64,000 bases of DNA from an uncultured Prevotellaceae bacterium (GTDB lineage: Bacteria; Bacteroidota; Bacteroidia; Bacteroidales; Bacteroidaceae), in NCBI GenBank assembly GCA_900314655.1, contig OMWC01000002.1:62001-126000 (forward strand). Direction: 5' to 3'. The notes below the pieces were generated by a model. That model made no database searches and had not been told where the DNA came from. It saw only the letters and a list, made by a program, of their open reading frames with translations. Below are positions 61,488 through 64,000 of the stretch, one piece after another. The translations under genes were made by a program, and so were the position numbers. How positions within the stretch are numbered: the stretch's first letter is position 1; each line of letters opens with the position of its first letter.

Positions 61488-62855
61488 TTATTTCTTTGCA
61501 TTACGGGCGCGGATGATACCCATCACTGTGGACTTGCCCAGACGGATGTTGTCGAGCAGCGGACGATGGGCCGGGCAGGTGAACTGACAGGAGCCACACT
61601 CTATGCAAGAGATGATGTCTTCAGCTTCCACCTTATCCCACATCTTCTTGCTGCTGCAAGTGGCAAGCAGGAAGGGCTCCAGACCCATGGGACATGCACT
61701 CACGCACTTTGCACAACGGATACAGGGCTGCGGCTCCTTGCGGCGTGCATCATCGTCGGTGAGCACGGTCACGGAGTTGGTTCCCTTGCAGACAGGAACC
61801 TCCGTCGAGGTAAGGGCCTTACCCATCATCGGACCGCCGGCCAGAATCTTATTGTCACCTTCGGGCAGACCGCCGCAGGCATCAATCAGCTGGCTCATAG
61901 GTGTACCCATGCGAACCAGGAAGTTGCCGGGATTCTTCAGCTGCTTGCCGGTCACGGTAGTATAGCGTTCGAAGAGTGGCTTGTTCTTCATAACTGCCTC
62001 ATATACAGCGTATGCAGTACCCACGTTCTGAACAATTGCTCCAACATTGACAGGAATGGCAGGAGGCGCAGGAACCTGACGGTGGATCACGGCATCAACG
62101 AGCTGCTTCTCACCTCCCTGCGGGTATTTCTTAGCCAATGGCACAACTTCCACCTGGAAGTTGGAGCCGGAGAATTTCTCAGCACACTTCTGCGTGAGCA
62201 ATTCGATGGCGGCAGGCTTATTGTCCTCGATACCGATGTAGCCCACGTTTACCTTGGCGGCCATCATCAGCAGTTCGAGTCCAACCAGAATCTCATCAGC
62301 CTTCTCCATCATCAGACGGAAGTCGGCCGTGATATAAGGCTCACACTCCACGGCGTTTATAATCACGCACTCAGCCTTGGCCGTGGGTGGCGGGCACAAT
62401 TTAATAAAGGTGGGGAATCCGGCACCGCCCATACCAGTGACACCGGCTTTCTTCACGCGCTCCACGATTTCCTCGGGAGTCAGTTCGGGGTGGTCTTTCA
62501 CCAATTCCAGTTTCTCACTGCGGTCGATGCTTTCTTCCCATTCATCGCCTTCCACCTTGACGATGATGACAGGCTTGCGGTAGCCTGTGGCATCGATAGC
62601 CTCGTCAATCTTGAACACGGTACCTGACACACTTGAATAGATAGGAGCCGACACGAAACCACCGGCCTCGGCCAGCAGCGTGCCCACTTTCACCTTGTCG
62701 CCCTTGGCCACAACGGGCTTGGCCGGTGCGCCGATATGCTGCGACAGTGGGAAGATGGCCTGTGCGGGAAGCTCGGCCTTCACGGTCACCTTGTCGTTGG
62801 TGAGTTTGTTCTCGTCGGGATGAACGCCGCCAATGCGGAATGTCTTCACTTTCAT
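61488..62855 (-). CDS. rnfC: Electron transport complex subunit RnfC
   Basis: This 455-residue peripheral subunit takes electrons between NADH and the complex. The NADH/FMN-binding part has GMGGAGFPTFIKLCPP (about 145-160), NAVECEPYITADFRL and GTPMSQLIDACGGLP. Two 4Fe-4S clusters follow at the C-terminus: CIRCAKCVSACPMGL (about 375-389) and CIECGSCQFTCPAHRP (about 415-430). It overlaps rnfB by 4 nt and has a perfect AAGGAGG 7 nt before its ATG. It ends shortly after the second cluster, without the long tail of enterobacterial RnfC. Confidence 0.96.
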   Translation of the reverse strand: MKVKTFRIGGVHPDENKLTNDKVTVKAELPAQAIFPLSQHIGAPAKPVVAKGDKVKVGTLLAEAGGFVSAPIYSSVSGTVFKIDEAIDATGYRKPVIIVKVEGDEWEESIDRSEKLELVKDHPELTPEEIVERVKKAGVTGMGGAGFPTFIKLCPPPTAKAECVIINAVECEPYITADFRLMMEKADEILVGLELLMMAAKVNVGYIGIEDNKPAAIELLTQKCAEKFSGSNFQVEVVPLAKKYPQGGEKQLVDAVIHRQVPAPPAIPVNVGAIVQNVGTAYAVYEAVMKNKPLFERYTTVTGKQLKNPGNFLVRMGTPMSQLIDACGGLPEGDNKILAGGPMMGKALTSTEVPVCKGTNSVTVLTDDDARRKEPQPCIRCAKCVSACPMGLEPFLLATCSSKKMWDKVEAEDIISCIECGSCQFTCPAHRPLLDNIRLGKSTVMGIIRARNAKK

Positions 62856-63733
62856 ACTTGGGCCTCCTTTTCTTCTTTAGGTTCTACGGTTTCAGGCTTC
62901 GGCTTCGGAGCGGGGAAGTTCACGGCATGGATGGCATGCGTAGGACAAGCCTCCACACACTTCTTACACATGCGGCACTTGTTGAAGTCGATGTAGCTCA
63001 GGTTGTTTGTGATGGTGATAGCCTCAAACTTACACTCCTTCTCACACTTACCGCAGCCGATACAGGCAGCCTTGCAGGCCTTCATAGCCGCTGCGCCCTT
63101 GTCCTTGTTCATGCAGCTCACGTAGATGCGGCGCCCCTTCGGACCCTTCTTGCGGAGCTCGATGATATGGCGAGGACAAGCTTTCGTACATGCACCGCAG
63201 GCCGTACACTTGTCTTCATCCACTTCGGGCAATCCCGTTTCGGGATTCATGTGGATGGCATCAAACTGGCAGGCGGCCACGCAGTCGCCACATCCCAGAC
63301 AGCCGTAGCCACAGCCCGTCTCACCGGCACCGCAGGCATTCATTGCCGTACAGGTGCGCAGTCCGTCATACTCGGCCATGCGCGGACGCAGCTCACACGT
63401 ACCATTACAACGCACCACGGCCACCATCGGGTCGGTGTTTGCAATGGCCATACCCAGCAGGTCGGCCACCTGGCCCATCACTTCGGCTCCACCCACAGGA
63501 CACATCAGCCCATCGAGCGAACCGGCATCTGCCCCTTTCACCAAGGCATCAGCCATACCCGAACAACCGGGGAATCCGCAGCCGCCACAATTAGCACCTG
63601 GGAGAATGGCCGAAACCTGAGCAATACGGGGGTCTTCCTTCACAGCAAACTTCTTGGAGCATACATAGAGAATCACCGCCGCAATAAGGGCAATGGCTCC
63701 AAGTACGATGACTGCTGTCAAAATAAAGCTCAT
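62852..63733 (-). CDS. rnfB: Electron transport complex subunit RnfB
   Basis: This 293-residue iron-sulphur protein is the ferredoxin-side entry of the complex. An N-terminal membrane helix (about 5-25) is followed by the 4Fe-4S Fes domain ANCGGCGFPGCSGMADAL (about 47-64 and later Cys). An unusual Cys-rich block, GCGYGCLGCGDCVAACQFDAI, comes next, then three more ferredoxin-like motifs, CTACGACTKACPRHI, CIGCGKCEKECKFEAI and CRMCKKCVEACPTHAI. That implies about five clusters, as in Clostridium and Methanosarcina RnfB rather than the shorter enterobacterial form. It ends in a Pro/Lys/Glu tail. Confidence 0.96.
   Translation of the reverse strand: MSFILTAVIVLGAIALIAAVILYVCSKKFAVKEDPRIAQVSAILPGANCGGCGFPGCSGMADALVKGADAGSLDGLMCPVGGAEVMGQVADLLGMAIANTDPMVAVVRCNGTCELRPRMAEYDGLRTCTAMNACGAGETGCGYGCLGCGDCVAACQFDAIHMNPETGLPEVDEDKCTACGACTKACPRHIIELRKKGPKGRRIYVSCMNKDKGAAAMKACKAACIGCGKCEKECKFEAITITNNLSYIDFNKCRMCKKCVEACPTHAIHAVNFPAPKPKPETVEPKEEKEAQV
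62863..62869 (-). promoter_or_regulatory. Perfect Shine-Dalgarno AAGGAGG of rnfC
   Basis: AAGGAGG on the minus strand, 7 nt before the rnfC ATG and inside the end of rnfB. Third such site in this operon. Confidence 0.85.
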
Positions 63734-63775
63734 AATTCTTTGTATATTTGTTTTAGTTATTGAATTTGTCCAGTT

Positions 63776-64000
63776 CTATTCTATGCGAAAGGTGAATCGT
63801 TCGCGCAACTTACCACGCATCAGGTAAAGACCTATATAATACGGTATCAGGCAAGCGATGCTCAGCAGCGCCAGAAGCGCCTCGTCAGCGATGAACCTAC
63901 TCCCGATGAACAACACCGCCAACAGAATCGCAAACGGGATGACGAAGGCCAGCAGCACGGCATTCCTGGCCACCTGGATCGAGGCCGTCACGCGAACCTC
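63776..64000 (-). CDS. RseC/MucC family membrane protein (C-terminal part)
   Basis: A frame open to the right edge of the window gives 74 residues ending in RMGKLRERFTFRIE-like basic sequence. Two membrane helices are visible (AVLLAFVIPFAILLAVLFIG and ALLALLSIACLIPYYIGLYL). This is the C-terminal half of an RseC/MucC (SoxR-reducing system) protein, a family of about 140 residues that often precedes rnf genes. The N-terminus and the operon promoter lie outside the window. It starts the unit rseC-rnfB-C-D-G-E-A, 42 nt before rnfB. Confidence 0.8.
   Translation of the reverse strand, partial: EVRVTASIQVARNAVLLAFVIPFAILLAVLFIGSRFIADEALLALLSIACLIPYYIGLYLMRGKLRERFTFRIE

Noticed and set aside
61566..63763. 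Two long plus-strand frames (353 and 307 codons) over rnfC and rnfB
   Set aside because: Antisense to genes with intact iron-sulphur motifs; composition is His/Thr-rich shadow sequence.

Overview
The window looks like chromosomal DNA of a Prevotella-like member of the Bacteroidota. Three things point there. The sigma factor is the short form (287 aa, no region 1.1) used by this phylum. More than twenty genes are preceded by the Bacteroidetes -7 element TAnnTTTG, several with a TTTG about 19-20 nt further upstream. Shine-Dalgarno sequences are almost absent. The gene content fits too: a T9SS C-terminal (CHU_C) domain, a PorT-type barrel, dipeptidyl peptidase IV, indolepyruvate oxidoreductase, an Rnf complex and a long-tailed ribosomal protein S16. 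I see no prophage, transposase, CRISPR array, tRNA or rRNA.

Layout. 0-2.4 kb (minus): an HPr-kinase-like protein, a small secreted protein and rpoD. 2.5-5.9 kb: an HtrA protease, RNase P RNA (rnpB), a YkvA-type protein and an RNA methyltransferase. 5.9-10.3 kb: an Omp85-type outer-membrane protein, a lipoprotein, an MBL-fold hydrolase and rpsP. 10.4-16.1 kb: a small surface-polysaccharide cluster (four glycosyltransferases and a Wzx-like flippase). 16.1-22.2 kb: NhaD, pfkA, uvrA and a CHU_C protein. 22.3-27.1 kb: a type I periplasmic-binding-fold protein with a PorT-like barrel, a POT peptide transporter, endonuclease III and a DUF2461 protein. 27.1-32.4 kb: a clostripain-type protease, valS, a repeat-rich gap and a radical SAM protein. 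32.4-39.8 kb: DPP IV, iorA-iorB, an aminotransferase, a PqqD-like protein and an esterase. 40.1-49.9 kb: glnS, a TPR protein, DedA, a lipoprotein, rfbC, an HU-like/SPOR protein, a zinc-ribbon/FHA protein, an HAD phosphatase and malQ. 50.0-58.4 kb: mltG, a PagL-like lipid A deacylase, HU, a 29-residue basic ribosomal-type protein, rng and a two-gene ABC exporter. 58.6-64.0 kb (minus): rseC-rnfB-C-D-G-E-A.

How the parts fit. DPP IV, the POT transporter, the Ior subunits and the aminotransferase suggest a peptide and amino-acid fermenting lifestyle, with Rnf and NhaD handling ion-coupled energy. PagL, Omp85, the lipoproteins, MltG and the polysaccharide genes are envelope functions.

Most unusual signal. 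Five intergenic gaps (about 9.5, 18.5, 31.2, 51.1 and 58.5 kb) carry tandem repeats with the same 22-nt period. Three of them share a CGGATGATACTTTG-type core; the other two have unrelated sequences. Each lies downstream of at least one gene's stop codon. The 31 kb gap also holds a 155-bp concentric inverted repeat built around a perfect 40-bp AT-rich palindrome. Other points of note are many start codons that fall where transcription should begin (candidate leaderless mRNAs), and three perfect AAGGAGG ribosome-binding sites confined to the rnf operon. All functional calls are from reading the sequence; no database search was run.
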